From assembly GCF_964355755.1 (NCBI RefSeq), contig NC_092676.1, forward strand, positions 19,634,288-19,698,287: a DNA stretch of 64,000 nt, written 5' to 3'. This document shows positions 13,901-28,900 of this stretch, piece after piece (positions within the stretch are counted from its first letter, which is position 1; the number at the start of each line of letters is the position of its first letter). The notes under the pieces are model-generated. The model made no database searches and had not been told where the DNA came from. It worked only from the letters and a program-made list of their open reading frames with translations. The position numbers were made by a program, and so were the translations under genes. Source of the stretch: Antedon mediterranea. Lineage: Eukaryota; Echinodermata; Crinoidea; Comatulida; Antedonidae.

Positions 13901-16900
13901 AAAAAACACAATTTGTTTCTATTTTTTTCTACTGGTTGCAATACAAAAAACATCCAAAGTCTGCAAATGGCATTTCGCATACTTAAAATTCCGGAGAAAA
14001 GTTTAACAAAGCAAATTTTAAACATGAGAGCGTTCTCTATTTCGGTGTGCCCGTCTCTTAAAAATTTCTGCATATAAAAAGTACGCCCTCATATTCACTT
14101 GGCGGGCATTTAAAATCTCTTTTTCCTATGAAATAAAACCGCTTCAGGTCCAGTTTACATATCTGACTTGTGTGCACATTAAAGAACCTGCTGCATATTT
14201 CGTCCATTGTGGCTCTATAGAGAACTTATTCCAAATTTTCCTAAAGGAGAATCAACAATATCGAAAAAAACGAAACAAAACAAATACCTCCATTCCTAAA
14301 AACTGTGTTAATTATTAAACTGTAGAGATTGTATTAAATAGAAAATTGATGTTCACTGTTGGCAAGATGCCTATGGATAAGTTATACAAACAATGAAACA
14401 ACCTTGTCAATATATTAAATTTCTAATAATCTCACTCTTTCACGGTCTTGATTGACTCAACACAGCAATAAAAACACCAAAACCCCTATACAGTAACTAT
14501 TTACTGATAGAAGTAAAAGATATATAATATAGCATTACAGCAGATTGTCAGGGTCTTGTTTCCTGATTTGGCACTCTTCCTTGATTCCACATGCTTTCCG
14601 CTGTGGATCGTGGCTTTGCAAATCTCGTGGGCTAAGTTTACTGTCTGACCAGAGGGCCATGTGCAAACATGAGTTATGAGAAACTAGCTTTATCTCACAA
14701 TCCATCACATTATATTTTAAAATGAATGACCTTGCATGTATTATGATATTTCCTGTAGAACAGAATGATGTACTTCTACAGTATGTATAAACAATGTCCA
14801 TTTATTATATAATAATGAAGATGTTATAATCATGTGTAATGCTAGGTTTCTGTACATTTTCAATAATGTTTACCCAGTAAGCGAGTGAAATGATGTGTAC
14901 ATTTTTAGTTTTAAAAAGGCCACATACATGTTTTAAATTAGTTGCGTTTTAACTAACTGTTTTTGCGACCTTATATGGTTACGGTAAATAGAGGATGCAT
15001 TGTAGTATGTAAAGCGTATTATTTTATTTAAAAATTGATTCCTTGCTTTTAATTTTGGTATATGAAGTAGGAATCCTGGAACTCTTTGCTAAAAAGTAAT
15101 GTTTTTTTTAATGGGGTATTTCTTTTCATGAATTGTTATTCCACCAAGAGAAGGTGTTTCTAAAGGTAGAATCCTAATGAATGTAGGCCTCTCTGAATAG
15201 AGTTTGAACAAAAGAGCTATTTCTGAATTTTTATAATATGTTTTGTTTATATAAACATCACAGAATAAATTATAATATAAACTGCCCGGTATACTGAAAT
15301 TTAATTTGAAAGATAAATATGAGGAAATTTATAAATGAGAAAATGTTGCTTTACATTTAATAACCATCAGTTATTTATAAATGGAAAAAAAAAAGGTTTT
15401 TTTCTGTTGATAGTGTACCAGTGTTTATAGAAATTCATATCTGTCTATGAAGGGGTTTCCAATTTAATTTCACTTGAATATTAATTCGGTTACAATTTAA
15501 AATATTGTTAACATTGTAATCAAACAATTTTGCTAAAAAGCTATTAAATTGAAATGTATATTGTTAATTTAATGTCATATGTGAAAAATAACATTAGCCA
15601 GTAGGCTAGGATTTATATTGAATCCACAAAGTGTAAACTAACATTTAGACAATCAAAAGCGAGAATCTTGGGTAGCCTTGAAATGTTATTGGAAAGTACA
15701 GGGATTGTCTCTTGATAATGTAAAGGCAAGATATAAGTGGATTATATCTATAGATGTAATTGGATGTAGATCAACCTGAGATATGTAATTTCAAAAGATG
15801 CAAAACCACAATGTACCTTGTAACACTAACATATTACACGTAGTGGTCGATATGTTTTACTTTCGAATTTGAATGTCCGGGTTCAAATACGATAGAAATG
15901 GATTATATTTCTAGACAATTTAATTAGGTATGACTCAACCTACCAGACAAAATTACTAATACAATACAACAAATTAATAACAGAGTATATATTATGACAA
16001 TGGAGTGGAGTTGTGGCTTGGTGGTTACGATGCTTGGCTACCAATCCAAGGGTCCTGGGTTCATGTTAGGATTTCTTAATGAAAAATTACAACTCCATTA
16101 CCAAAGATTTTGTTTATGTAGAGCATTTTTGTGTATATGTTTGTCTTGTGAACAGGAGTGAATGAATTGCTTATTGAAATTTAATTTGTCATTTTACCAT
16201 GATAAAAAATGTTGCAAACGGGTGCTTTCTTCAACCTTCAGGATCTGGGTCCAAATCAATACAATGCTATTGCTTAACTTTTAAAGTGGAAATATAACCA
16301 CACCAACGCCTCGGGTTCCCAATAGTATAGATTGATGTAGTATGGTTCTGCCATTCCAGAAATGTGCCACTTTCACTGGTCCAATGGGGGAAAAATATGT
16401 ATTTTAAAGCAATTTAAAGTGCATATTTTAAGCATTATTTTAGCAAAGCATGACATTTTAATTGGTAATAATGTCCAACCCAACGCCTCGAGCCAGACTC
16501 ACAATAGATATACTATGTTAAATAATAAAGCTCAATGTATGATATTAGTTGATTTTCAGTTTACAGACTTATGTTTTCTAGGTTAAAAAACCTATAATGT
16601 TAATACCATTGATTTCTGCATTCCATTTTCCATGCATCTTTTCTCTTTTTGTCGCCATGCTTGTCTTGTCAAAAGCCAGCTTCTGTCAGCCACCATATGC
16701 CCTTTAAATCATTTCACAAAATATAATGCCCTATTTTCATCATGTCATTTAAAAAAAATGTCAACACAGTTTCTAAATCAAAAATCAATCGTTAAACAAA
16801 GAAGAAAAAACATATTTCATTCATCATTGTCTGGCCCATTCAATTTGATTATTCTTGAACAAATTTTGTCTCTTGAGATTTTGAGTTTTGGGTAACTGCA

Positions 16901-19900
16901 CTAAAGGCTTAACCTTGGATAGAAGTACTGAATTCAGAAAATATGATAGTAGGTGACACAGACAACAATTGAAACAGGTGTCTTTATAGTAGTAAGATGC
17001 TTTAAAGCATGTAATAATATACATAATGTTTTAGCTATGATAGCGTGCGGCACTGTATTAGTTTGATCTTTTGGTAATAGGGTAGAAGTTCGAATCAGAA
17101 GACTTCCATTTTATATACATTTTTGTCACAAAAAAAATGTTCTTGACAGAAAATGTTATTCTTCTTTAGATAAAAGAAACAATTTTTTTACTGCACTCAA
17201 CATTTTGTGAATGATGATATATGATATAATGATATATCTACTTTTTTAGCTTATTCATTAACTAATTTGCTGTGCATTTGAATTTTGTAAGACTTCAGAG
17301 TTTGGAGTTTATCAGGCTAATTTGGAATCTTGGCTACTTTTGCACAAAACTGTTATGTGGTGACGTTATAGTTCTTTGTGGATGTGAAAACAAAGGCAAA
17401 CTGTGACTATTTCTTAAACATGTATTCAATTAACAATCATGCACACTCGCAATTCTTATCTCAGTTTTTTCTTCAACATTTTACTGTAACTTTACATTAA
17501 TGCAAGGTTTAATTAACTTTTTTGATAAACTTTTTCTTTAAAAAGTGAAAGTTCATTGAACCAGGTCGTCCACATCCTTCTGTCTCATACAGTCTGTAGG
17601 TCATTAACCTTTGTAAATTGTCATGAACCATATCTGACCTGCTATATAACTATCTTTCCTTCCAGTATGCTACATAGATTACCTAATAAACTATTATTGT
17701 AGTATTGTTCAAGTTTGGGAAAACCTTGTAAAAGCTTGGGGAAGTTTCTGTTTTGTTTTTCTATAGTGCCTGGTACTGTATCTAGTACTTTTAAGAAGAG
17801 TTCAAGGAAGCTTACAATAGAAACTAAATTATTATACTATTTTTAGTTGAATAGTCATTAAACTTTATTTCAATGGAGCAGGATGTTTTATTGATGCTAC
17901 AATGATTTTTTCTCTTGTTCATCCCACCCATCATAATCGGGATTTACAACGAAATACGGGCATATCGCCCGGTATGGATCGTTTCTCATGCATAGTATTA
18001 CATAAAATACTTTTAATCTATTTTGTTGTAGATTCAAAATATAACAATTCTGCATTTTTTGTTTGTTTTATTGATTTCCACACATTAGTAATAAGAATAA
18101 CTATATTACTATAAACATCATACATTTAAGATTGATGTGTGGCTGATTGGAAAATAAATTTGAAGAACTTTAAGGCTTACCAACCAGAAAAAGATACATA
18201 ATCTATAATGACGAGTAAAGATGTACATTTAGTATGGTCAATTTAATAATAAGTTTAAAAAAAATACCATGTGTGTACGTGTATATCTATCAACTTTAGC
18301 AATCAGTACAATTTAAATCATTAAATAGGCCTACACAAAAAAAACGAAGCACGAAAAAAAGAAATAAAACTAATAAAAAAAATTAAATAAGTCTACTAAA
18401 AGCGTCATACCCAAAATGTGATGCACTCAGGCAGTCAGATTATGCTGAGTCACTCAAATAATGATTATTTTCATAGTTTGCCCTCATCATCGTGGTCACA
18501 GAAGATCACGTTTATGCCTCTAGAACTATCTTCAGTGACATAAGATTACAAAAGGGTGCGGTAGCACATAATTCCACTTCTTGATTAGAAACAACGAAGA
18601 AATGTCCTCATCTTAAAAATGTCCTCATTTCAATGACATAGCCCTCGACTCCAAGGCAATAACCTTTGTAATTTGTCGGTTTTTTTCACCTTGCTTTTAA
18701 TTTTCAAAAGCAAAAGGTCATTTGAAATGTATTTCTGTGAAAAAAAGAAGCAAATTACATTTATCTCTATGACCTTTAAACTATGGTAATTACTAATTTT
18801 TAATATAGCCTTGTCTTAGATTACCAAAAAGCCTTCCATTAGTACCTTTATAACCCTGCAAGGTTTCTTATGTTATCAAGTTTTTATGTTTTTTCATTTC
18901 CATACTGCATATTGTCCTTCAAGATGTTTAGAAATCTCTCATGAAGGCATTATACCTTTCTGAAAGTTATATACATTGTATGTAAACAATATTTTAGTAG
19001 AATTGCTGATCAGAATCATATCAGAGTTAAGCAACTGATATAAATGCTTCTGCGTGTCCTAAAATCTGATGTAAATCAGATATTTCTCGGTCAACCGATT
19101 GAAGCACTGTTTTTATTAACTCTGATAAATGAAAGAGCGTGTAAACATTAAAAATTGTCTGATATTTTATTTGATAAAGTTGACGATTGTGGCCGTAAAC
19201 AAAGGATACTGTGCATTATAATAAAGATAACTCGCACACATCTGATATTTAGTTAAGCCTTATAAAACAGTCTCGTCGAAATGTCCTACGGTAACTACAT
19301 TTGGCAGTTTTTATTGACCACACGGTAGACTGTTTCACTGCATTTGTATAGCTTGTCACGGATTGTAAGTTGTAACTACAATTGACAAATCAAATGGACC
19401 AACGTATCAGCAAATGGCCGAATAACATTATCAATGTTGTAATTTGATGTTTAAATCCATAGTTCATATCCTATGAAATCCCGAGGGAGAATCCGATGAA
19501 CCCATGATAATGATTCATATTATCCTATCAGTTTTGGGAATATAAATGGAACATAAAAAAAATTTGCAGATTCATAGTTTTCTTTTAAAATGTTACCTTT
19601 GGATACTACACACAGAAACTGCACATGTGCAACTTTTTATATTTCTGTGGCTCAGTAACAAAATACATTTATTGAGTGTGAACAAGAGCACTACTGATCC
19701 TGAAGATAATTATAATGTTGGACTGTGATTTCACAAAGAAAAGAAAAACAGATTTTGTTTCCCTTTTTAGTTCCAAAATGTTAAAAAGACACGTTTGTTG
19801 AAGTCTTTTTGATCGGTGAAAAATAGAATTGTGGTTGTTTTATGTTATGAAACTTTAAAAACTTCATAAATTGTGCACTGCAATGCTTATTTACTGTACA

Positions 19901-22900
19901 AAGTAAAAATAAATGTTAAAAAGACATGTTTTGTTGAAGTATTTTTGATTAGTGAAAAAATGAATTGAAACTAAATTAAATACATAAACATATTTACTAT
20001 TATTTACTGTTCAAAGTAAAAATAATTAAATTTGTGCTTCAGTATTGAAGAGTTTGAAATCTCAGCTTAATTAACTAATAGTTTACAATGAAGTCCATTC
20101 ATACAGTATTGTGTATTGTGTCTAAAAAAAGGTTTAATGAGTGATATTGTGTACATAATGTAAGCAAGAGATATATTTATGAATGTTCTGTTTCTTAACG
20201 AAGGTCATACATTTCTGTAAATTACGCTCTTAATAATTTGTGTTTTAATCACCTATCGACTTAGTATTCATAAAGTTCAACCTAATATAGACATAATAGT
20301 CAGCCAATCAATATAAAAAATTGTATAGTGTTAATCATTTTAATTCGCACATCTCTAAGCACATCCGATTAATTGAATAAGTATGACTTATGACAATATA
20401 ATATAATAGTATTACTTTATATCACTTTTTTAGCTTTGTATTTTATTTAAGTGTCATTTTTGTTCTTTGTGTTTTTTTTATTAAAGTTGTACATTTTTTC
20501 AAGCTTTGCCTTTGTTGTACGTCCTCCATCTTAATATTGTATTTTTGTGAATATGATATGGAAATAAAGATTGATTGTTTGAAATATGTGTATATACTTA
20601 CATAAACTATGTTTCTTAAAGGACCACTTCCATCCAGATACATTCCTTATTGCCAATATTGACTGATATAAATTTGAAGTGTGGAAGTGTTTAGGTAGAA
20701 GAGTTGGTCAAGAAAGTACCTGTCTGTGGAAGTGTTTAGGCGGCAGAGTTTGGAAAAGAAAGTACCTGTCTGTGGAAGTGTTTTAGGTGAAATAGTTTAT
20801 AAAAGAAGTACTGTCTGTGAAAGTGTTTAGATGACATACAATAGTTGCTTTAACAGAAGTACAGCACCTGTATGTGGAATTGTTTAGGTGGAAAAGTGTG
20901 TAGTGGAATTGCTCTTTGTTGAAGTGTTTAGGTGGGAGAGTTGGTATGGAAGTACTGTGCCTGGAAGTGTTTAGGTGGAATAGTTTATAAAAGAAGTACT
21001 GTCTGTGGAAGTGTTTAGGTGGAAAAGTGTATATTGGAAGTGCTGTTTGTTGAAGTGTTTAGGTAGAAAAGTGTGTAGTGGAAGTTCTGTCTGTGAAAGT
21101 GTTTAGTTGGAAAAGTGTGTAGTGAAAGTGCTGTCTCTGGAAGTGTTTAGGTAGAAAAGTGTGTAGTGGAAGTACTGTTTGTCGAAGTGTTTAGGTGGAA
21201 AAATGTATAGTGGAAGTACTGTCTGTGGAAGTGTTTAGGTAGAAAAGTGTGTAGTGGAAGTACTGTTTGTCGAAGTGTTTAGGTAGAAAAGTGTGTAGTG
21301 GAAGTACTGTTTGTCGAAGTGTTTAGGTGGAAAAATGTATAGTGGAAGTACTGTCTGTGGAAGTGTTTAGGTAGAAAAGTGTGTAGTGAAAGTGCTGTCT
21401 CTGGAAATGTTAAGTTGGGAGAGTTTGTTATGACAGTACTATGTTTGAAAGTGTTTAGACAGAAGTTTAGATGGAAATCTGTGTACAGTATTTGAAGTGT
21501 AGCACATTACAGTTTTGAAGGGAAATTTTTATTTCTTTATTACCAATAAAGCGTGGTTCCCACTAGCGACGCAACACAAGAACGTAACGCAACGCAAGTG
21601 AATTAACCAATTACAAGCGATGGCTTATTTGCTTATGATTGCTAACTGTCTATAACTTCGCTTGTCATTGGTTAAAACGCTTGCGTTGCGTTTACGTCCT
21701 TGCGTTACGTTCTAGTGGGAACCAAGCTTAACCAGTATGAGATAGAAATATCATGTCAATGGCATCTGAAATTCTACAAATCTACAAAGATGTTGTTGAG
21801 CTGACTCTACCTTTGCAAAATCAACAAATTTGTATCAAGCTAGGTACTGTAAAAAAATTACTAGGGTTGCTTGGCCATCATTTTTCTTAGTCTCTTAGTC
21901 ATTTCATCCCATGAGCTTAAGATTGCTAACCTTTTGTTAAAGGTAATATTCTCAAAGGGGACGTTTTTACACAAATGTACATTATATGAGTAAACGGTCA
22001 ATGTGACTTTGCATCATTTGTCAGCCACTGCAACATGAATAATGTTTTTAGTTTTTTGTTAAGTTATCCAAAAATAGAAACAAAGTTCAAATAGCACACA
22101 AGTGGAACATATTTCAAACCGTTTTACATAGAGGGAACTATAACTGTGACCATGACTAATGAGAATTTCTTAATAAATCTGATAATTAATTTCACCTAAG
22201 AGGTTATGTTTTGATCCCTGGTTTTTGTGTGTGTGTTTCTAAAATTGTTTTTTGAAAGGTTTGGTTTTCCACACAAAACAATTCATTGGTTTTTGGTTAT
22301 TATCTAGGATCTTATAAACATGAATACAAAAACTATACTATAATACCAATATCAAGAATTCAATTCAATTCAAAAGACAATTTATTTTCGTCCAACAGAC
22401 AATAGATAAAAAAACAGTAATGACAGATTGGGTATATTGATAAAAAAGAATGACACTATGTTGATACCACTGTATTGATAAACAGTAGTGAGTATATATT
22501 AATAGGTATGACTTTTTGTTTCTTATAGGATCTTCAGTCGGAGGCCGACAGAATCTGCCAGACCAACATAATAGTGTGTACCCCTGGAAGGCTACTACAG
22601 CATATGGATGAAACCCCAAATTTTGATTGTTCAAATTTAAAAGTCCTTGGTAAGACCAATTACTGCATTGTTGAAGTAGTTATTTTCCAAAACAATTATT
22701 CATTTGAACAGCAGAATTCCACTGATATATGGTAACGTTGACAGGGAATGGATTCTACTAATCAAACCATCAGTTTTATGATTGTCATGTGACTAACATT
22801 GACCAATCAAATGCCAACATGTTATATAATCTATAATATTTAAGAGATTCTAGGAAAAATATAATGCGCACATACTCAGCCAATCAAAATGTAGAGTATA

Positions 22901-25900
22901 TTGTTTATGAGGTATATTTTCATAAAATTTTAGTCATAATTCAACATTAACAATAAATTACCCACATGCATTTATTACAGATAAAACACTTGTTTTATAC
23001 AAGTGTACCAGAACATTTTGCAGAAAGTTGTGCATTCATTCATGGAATGAATATATTAATTTGTATGTTTACTTTAAAAATCAGCAAATTATTTTAAAGG
23101 TTTTTTGGTAACTTTTAGAGCATATACATTATAAGAATATGTTTTTAATTAAATAATCAATTAAAAGTAGTATTGTAGTCTCAATATAATATAATCAAAA
23201 TACTGTACAAATTCATATAGATTTACTTTGTTTACAACATAAAATTCGTAATGAATGAAATTAGTTTCCCTCATTTGTGCCCTTGTATTCGATGCTTGAT
23301 AACAATGAAATTTGTCTTAATTACTACTTTCTTTATCGCTACAGATATTTATAATTATAAAGCTTTTGTCATTTCAGTTCTCGATGAGGCTGATCGAATT
23401 CTTGACCTTGGATTTGAGAAAACCATGAATGCAATTATAGAGAACATACCTAACGAACGACAGACAATGTTGTTCTCAGCCACACAAACTAAGTACGAGT
23501 TGCCTAATTGCACGAAAATAATTTGTTTCTTAATTCAGGATCAAAATAATATACATAGCTACGCTCGCGCTAAGGTCAAATTTTCGTTCGCCAAAGTGGC
23601 GAAAGGTTTTGAAAAACATTAGCCAAATTGAAAATCCTTTAGCCAAATTTAAAAAACCATAAAAATTCGCAAAAATGTTTATTAAATAAATAATGCATGT
23701 ATTTGTTTGTTATTTTACTTCTTTTACATTTATATTATTATTAGGTATCCCAATGAAGCTGATTTTCGTTACCGCGATTTTAACACGTTCGTGAAATTTC
23801 AAAAAGTGACGTGTCTTTGAAGTTAAAAATATACTATTTCTTATGTACCCATGAGAATAAAAATTATATGCCTGGAAAGATCTTGTTTAAGGGATTATTT
23901 TTATATATTTTTAATCTATGTTTATTAAATATTTTAATAGAAAACGCGAGTTAAAAATGAGGTACAAAAGCCGGCGAGCCGAAATCTGCGCGCTAAAAAT
24001 AACTTTGGAAAACACCTACCCATTTTCGCACCCGATCGCACGAGGTCCTTAATAGGTGGTGGAGTAATTTTTGTTGCATGTTATCAGGCTTTAAATACTC
24101 TTTATTTTGATATGGAAATCGGTTATTATTATTATGTACATCCGCCTCATATGTCAATTTTAACGATAAAAATTCAATTTTTGAGTCTTTCTCATTATCA
24201 AAATCTGGCTAATTTAGTATTGAATTAAAGCTAATTTATATTTCTGTTTGATAAACCACATCGTTTTATTTGACTTTGCGTGGACCTGGTGCGAAGAAAC
24301 CAACAAGACCAACCACTGAAAAAAATAATCCCTACCATAAATATCAGTGTTTACCATTTTCCTTACGGGGGATTCAGTTCTCCGCTTATTACTAAATTAC
24401 CGTCGCCCAGGCAATGTGCATGGTATGCATGTATTAGCGCGTTAATTAATGATTGGATAACCCCCGCAGTGGACTGTTCCATTTTCTGAACTAGTCTTCG
24501 CCGCACACGAGGCATGTCGAAAAATGTCGCCTCTCATCATAGAATATTTGCTTCGAAACGTCAACTTTACCGATTTATTAAATTATTTAATAAGTGGAAT
24601 ATTTATCAATCTATTATATAAAACAAGTACGTTAGGAAGAAATGTACCGCAGAAATTTAAGAAGCTTTGAATTTGCTATGCAGCGGCCGTAACCCATTCT
24701 ATGGGCCGAAACGCGCTTTGGCCAGGGTTGCCGTTGTAGTATACGTTGTTTCTTAGCTATTCAATTTAAAGCGCAACTTTCGGTTAGAATAATCAAAATG
24801 GAAATAAAATTAAACATGTTAACATTATACTATTGAGGTAAATACTTTGTTAAATTTAAAATTCCCCTTTTTAAATAACAGAACAGCCTCGTTTACGGAA
24901 GTATTCGTCCACATGTTTCTGTTTACATTTTCTTCTTGAAGTTCATTTTCTACGTCGAAGAATAGGGACTTCCCCTTTATTCGCTCATCATCACGTCGAC
25001 GACGACCGGCCACGAACCAATCACATTAACTGTGTGTCATTAAAACGTCATCGAGGCACGCTCTGCGCATGTTTAAACAGAACTAAAAAAATGAACACGG
25101 CGATCGTGACGTCGTCACATAAAATGCTGTGGTGGTAAAAAGTGTACCCGAGTCAGAAAGTACTGAAGTGTGGCGAATTCTCGCTCCCATAGAAGTCACG
25201 CCGACCAGGCTAGGCCTAGGCTTTGAAATGTATTTTCGCCAATTTGGCGAACGAGGCAATAATTATTTTCGCCAAATGGAGACTCCAGTCGCCATTGGCG
25301 AATTGGCGAGCGGTTAGCGCGAGCGTAGCATAGCATATCAAATGATTTTATGAATTAAGGATTTTAAATAATACATTCTTGCATTTCATGTTTAAAAATG
25401 GAGAAAAGAGAAATATCTGTAATGTGTTTGCATAGAACATAGTTAAAGCTGATTTGAATCAAATCCCAGTTACAACTGAATAGTGCCTGTGTTATCCGTT
25501 GACTCTCTAAACCTTTTAACTAATATCTCATACTTAAATAATAATCTGTTACATTAATTTTTTTATATTTGTAGATCTGTACGTGATCTTGCCAGGCTTA
25601 GCTTGACAGACCCAAAGTTTATTTCAGTGCATCATCACCATGAATTCAGCACTCCAGTACAGTTAGAACAGGTATGCCATTCAAATTTTATGACAAAATC
25701 AAGAACATGTGGTAATCTGTCTTTCCTTTCTTATTTTCTTTGCTTCAGACTGTTGGTGCCAAACATCATATCTCCTCCTCTGTATACAGGCTTTCGCACA
25801 GTTTGAGAGACTTGAGATTGTCCATTCACTTTGATTCAGACTGTTTGTGCCCAACATCGTAAACCTTCTCCTCTGTATACAGCCTTTCGCACACAGTTTG

Positions 25901-28900
25901 TGAGACTTGAGATGGCACATTTCCTTTGTTTCAGACTGTTTGTGCCCAAAATCGAAAACCTTCTCCTCTGTGTACAGGCTTCTGCACATAGTTTGTTAGA
26001 ATTGAGATGACTCATTTTCTTTGCTTCAGACTTTTGTTACCCAATATCATAAACCTTCTCCTCTGTGTACAGGCTTCTGCACACAGCTTGAGAAACTTAA
26101 GATGGCCCATTCTCTTTGTTTCAGACTGGTGGTGCCCAATATCATATCACCACCTCTGTGTACAGACTTCTGCACACAGCTTGTGATACTTGAGATGTTT
26201 GTTTCAGAGTGTTGGTGCCCAACATCATAAACCTTCTCCTCTGTATAGGCTTCTGCACATAGTTTGTGCGACTTGAGATGGCTCATTCTCTTTGCTTCAT
26301 TCAAACTTTTGTTGCCCAACGTCATAAACCTTCTCTGAGCACAGGTTTTTAATTTGAATTTGACATGAAATTGTCCTTTCTCCTTCTGGTTGTTAATTCC
26401 CAACATCACGAATCCCCCTGTTTAGGAATCTGTATACAGCTATCTGCCAATTATTTCATTGCTTCTTGTTTTCCTCAATCCTATCTCTACTTGTCCTTCA
26501 CAAAGGATAAAACCATTTTTATGTTCCTTCTCAATATGAGGAAGGACATGTACAGGATGCTAATGACGTTAATAAGGACAAATGATAATTGTTGCAATGC
26601 TGATTATGTTGTAGGGTTTCAGTAATTAGTCCTCTCGGATGTTGTTCCCATTGGGATGCGACACAATAATATCAAAACACAGAGTGCATAAATACGGCCT
26701 TGCTCATTACTAGTGAAGTTGCTGTCTTAAAATGGGAATTGTGGCTTTCTTTATGCAAGACGCAACGCTGCAAATTGTGTTTACAGTAACCTTTTTGGTG
26801 CAGAAGGTGTTGCGTTGCCATGAAGTAGGCTATCTAGTGGGAACCATGTTTAAGGGATTGGCTGTGTTAAAATCATATTTCTTTTATGTCATTGTAAGGT
26901 GTTCCTCTTTATGTAGGTGTAACATTTATTTAAGGGTTCTCTTTTATGAATTCTTCTGAGAGTTGAAGGGAGCTGGGTGTGTTTTTCTATAATAATATTT
27001 AGTAAACTATTTGAGTTCCAACAGTGTCACATTATATCTGTTTATTGTTTCATTTGACTGATCATGTGAAAGAATGTATACATTTATTCATTCATTACAT
27101 ACAATTTCATAATTAAACATCTATTTATAGATATTCAGGGTCACATTTAGTAGTGTGAAGAAGCACCTTTTCACATGATGATTGAGAGAACGGCATAGTG
27201 CTCAGTAAAATTGCAAAGTTGAAAAAACAAAATCATTGGAATACTTTACTTCCACTTCGTAGCAGTAAAAATGATTACATAATTGTTAGTAAGGTTATAT
27301 AACTAGAGAATCTAAATGATGATTTATTCATGGTGAGATTCTTCATTAATTCTATGCTATCTCCATATTCCAATATACTATTCTACCATTGAATATATAT
27401 TCATCAATTACAATCTGTTCAATATCGAGCGTAAACTAAGTTGTTCGTGGGTGCCATGTAGCCTTTTTGTCTCTCAAACCAAGGCTAGAAATAAAGACGC
27501 AATATTAACATTGATGTTTAAATAGAAGTCTTAATATACTCGGAGTTGAACGTCCTACTACTTGAGTAACATTACTCTGAACTTAGCCTTTAATAGTTCA
27601 TGGACACCGCAGTGATCAATAATAACTTTGCTTCTATCCAATAATAAACCATGTGCAACAATTACTTTATACGACCTTGATTGTAAGACATTTAATAAAT
27701 GACTGATAACATTGTTAAATACTCGCTTGAGCAATATGTTCATTTTTTTTGCATTTCATTCTCGTGTAGATTCCACTATGGAGAAAGATTGAAAATTTTG
27801 AATAAAACTATTCAGATTTTGTTTTCATAAATTATGCTATTAAACTAAAGTGTTGTTTTGAGTGTAGGAAATTTTTACCATATTTGGTTCGAATTTTTTA
27901 ACATCATCAGTCAAATTAACAAGCACTTTTTATAGAAGTACCTCTGGAACACCCATATTATGGGGATACTATGTTTTAACACTGTAGCTAAACTCTATTC
28001 AGGGGACACCCCTATTAAGGGAAAACTTTCCTTGGAAACAGACTAGAGGGAAATATGTTTTAATACTACGTCTTAACTCTATTCAGGGGACACACCTATT
28101 AAGGGAAAACTTTCCTTGGAAACGGACGAGAGGCAAAATATGTTTTAATACTACGGCTAAACTCTATTCAGAGGACAACTCTATTCAGAGGACACCTCTA
28201 TTAAGAGAAAACTTTCCTGGAAAACAGACGAGAATCAAAATATGTTTTAATACTACCGCTAAACTCTATTCAGGGGACAACCTATTAAGGGAAAACTTTC
28301 CTGGAAAACAGACGAGAATCAGAATATGTTTTAATACTACGGCTAAACTCTATTCAGGGGACACCCCTATTAAGGAAAAACTTTCCTTGGAAACGGACGA
28401 GAGGCAAAATATGTTTTGATACTACGGCTAAACTCTATTCAGGGGACACCCCTATTAAGAGAAAACTTTCCTGAAAAACAGACGAGAATCAAAATATGTT
28501 TTAATACTACGGCTAAACTCTATTCAGAGGACACACCTATTAAGGGAAAACTCTCCTGGGAAACAGACGAAAATCAAAATATGTTTTAATACTACGGCTA
28601 AACTCTATTCAGAGGACACCCCTATTAAGGGAAAAATTTCCTGGGAAACAGACGAGAATCAAAATATGTTTTAATACTACGGCTAAACTCTATTCAGAGG
28701 ACACACCTATTAAGGGAAAACTTTCCTGGGAAACAGACGAGAATCAAAATATGTTTTAATACTACGGCTAAACTCTATTCAGAGGACACCCCTATTATTA
28801 GGGAAAACTTTCCTTGGAAACGGACGAGAATCAAAATATGTTTTAATACTACGGCTAAACTCTATTCAGAGGACACCCCTATTAGGGAAAACTTTCCTTG

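Noticed and set aside
13840-14077. Overlapping open frames of 77 and 71 codons on opposite strands
   Set aside because: Low-complexity composition, no recognisable domain, and overlap on both strands points to chance.
16000-16080. A genuine tRNA gene
   Set aside because: Box A and box B words are present, but no acceptor stem closes and a SINE-like body follows; the same holds for the other tRNA-like sites.
26047-26409. 120-codon minus-strand frame with internal repeats
   Set aside because: A by-product of the 94-bp minisatellite; the repeating peptide follows the DNA period with frame drift and has no domain.
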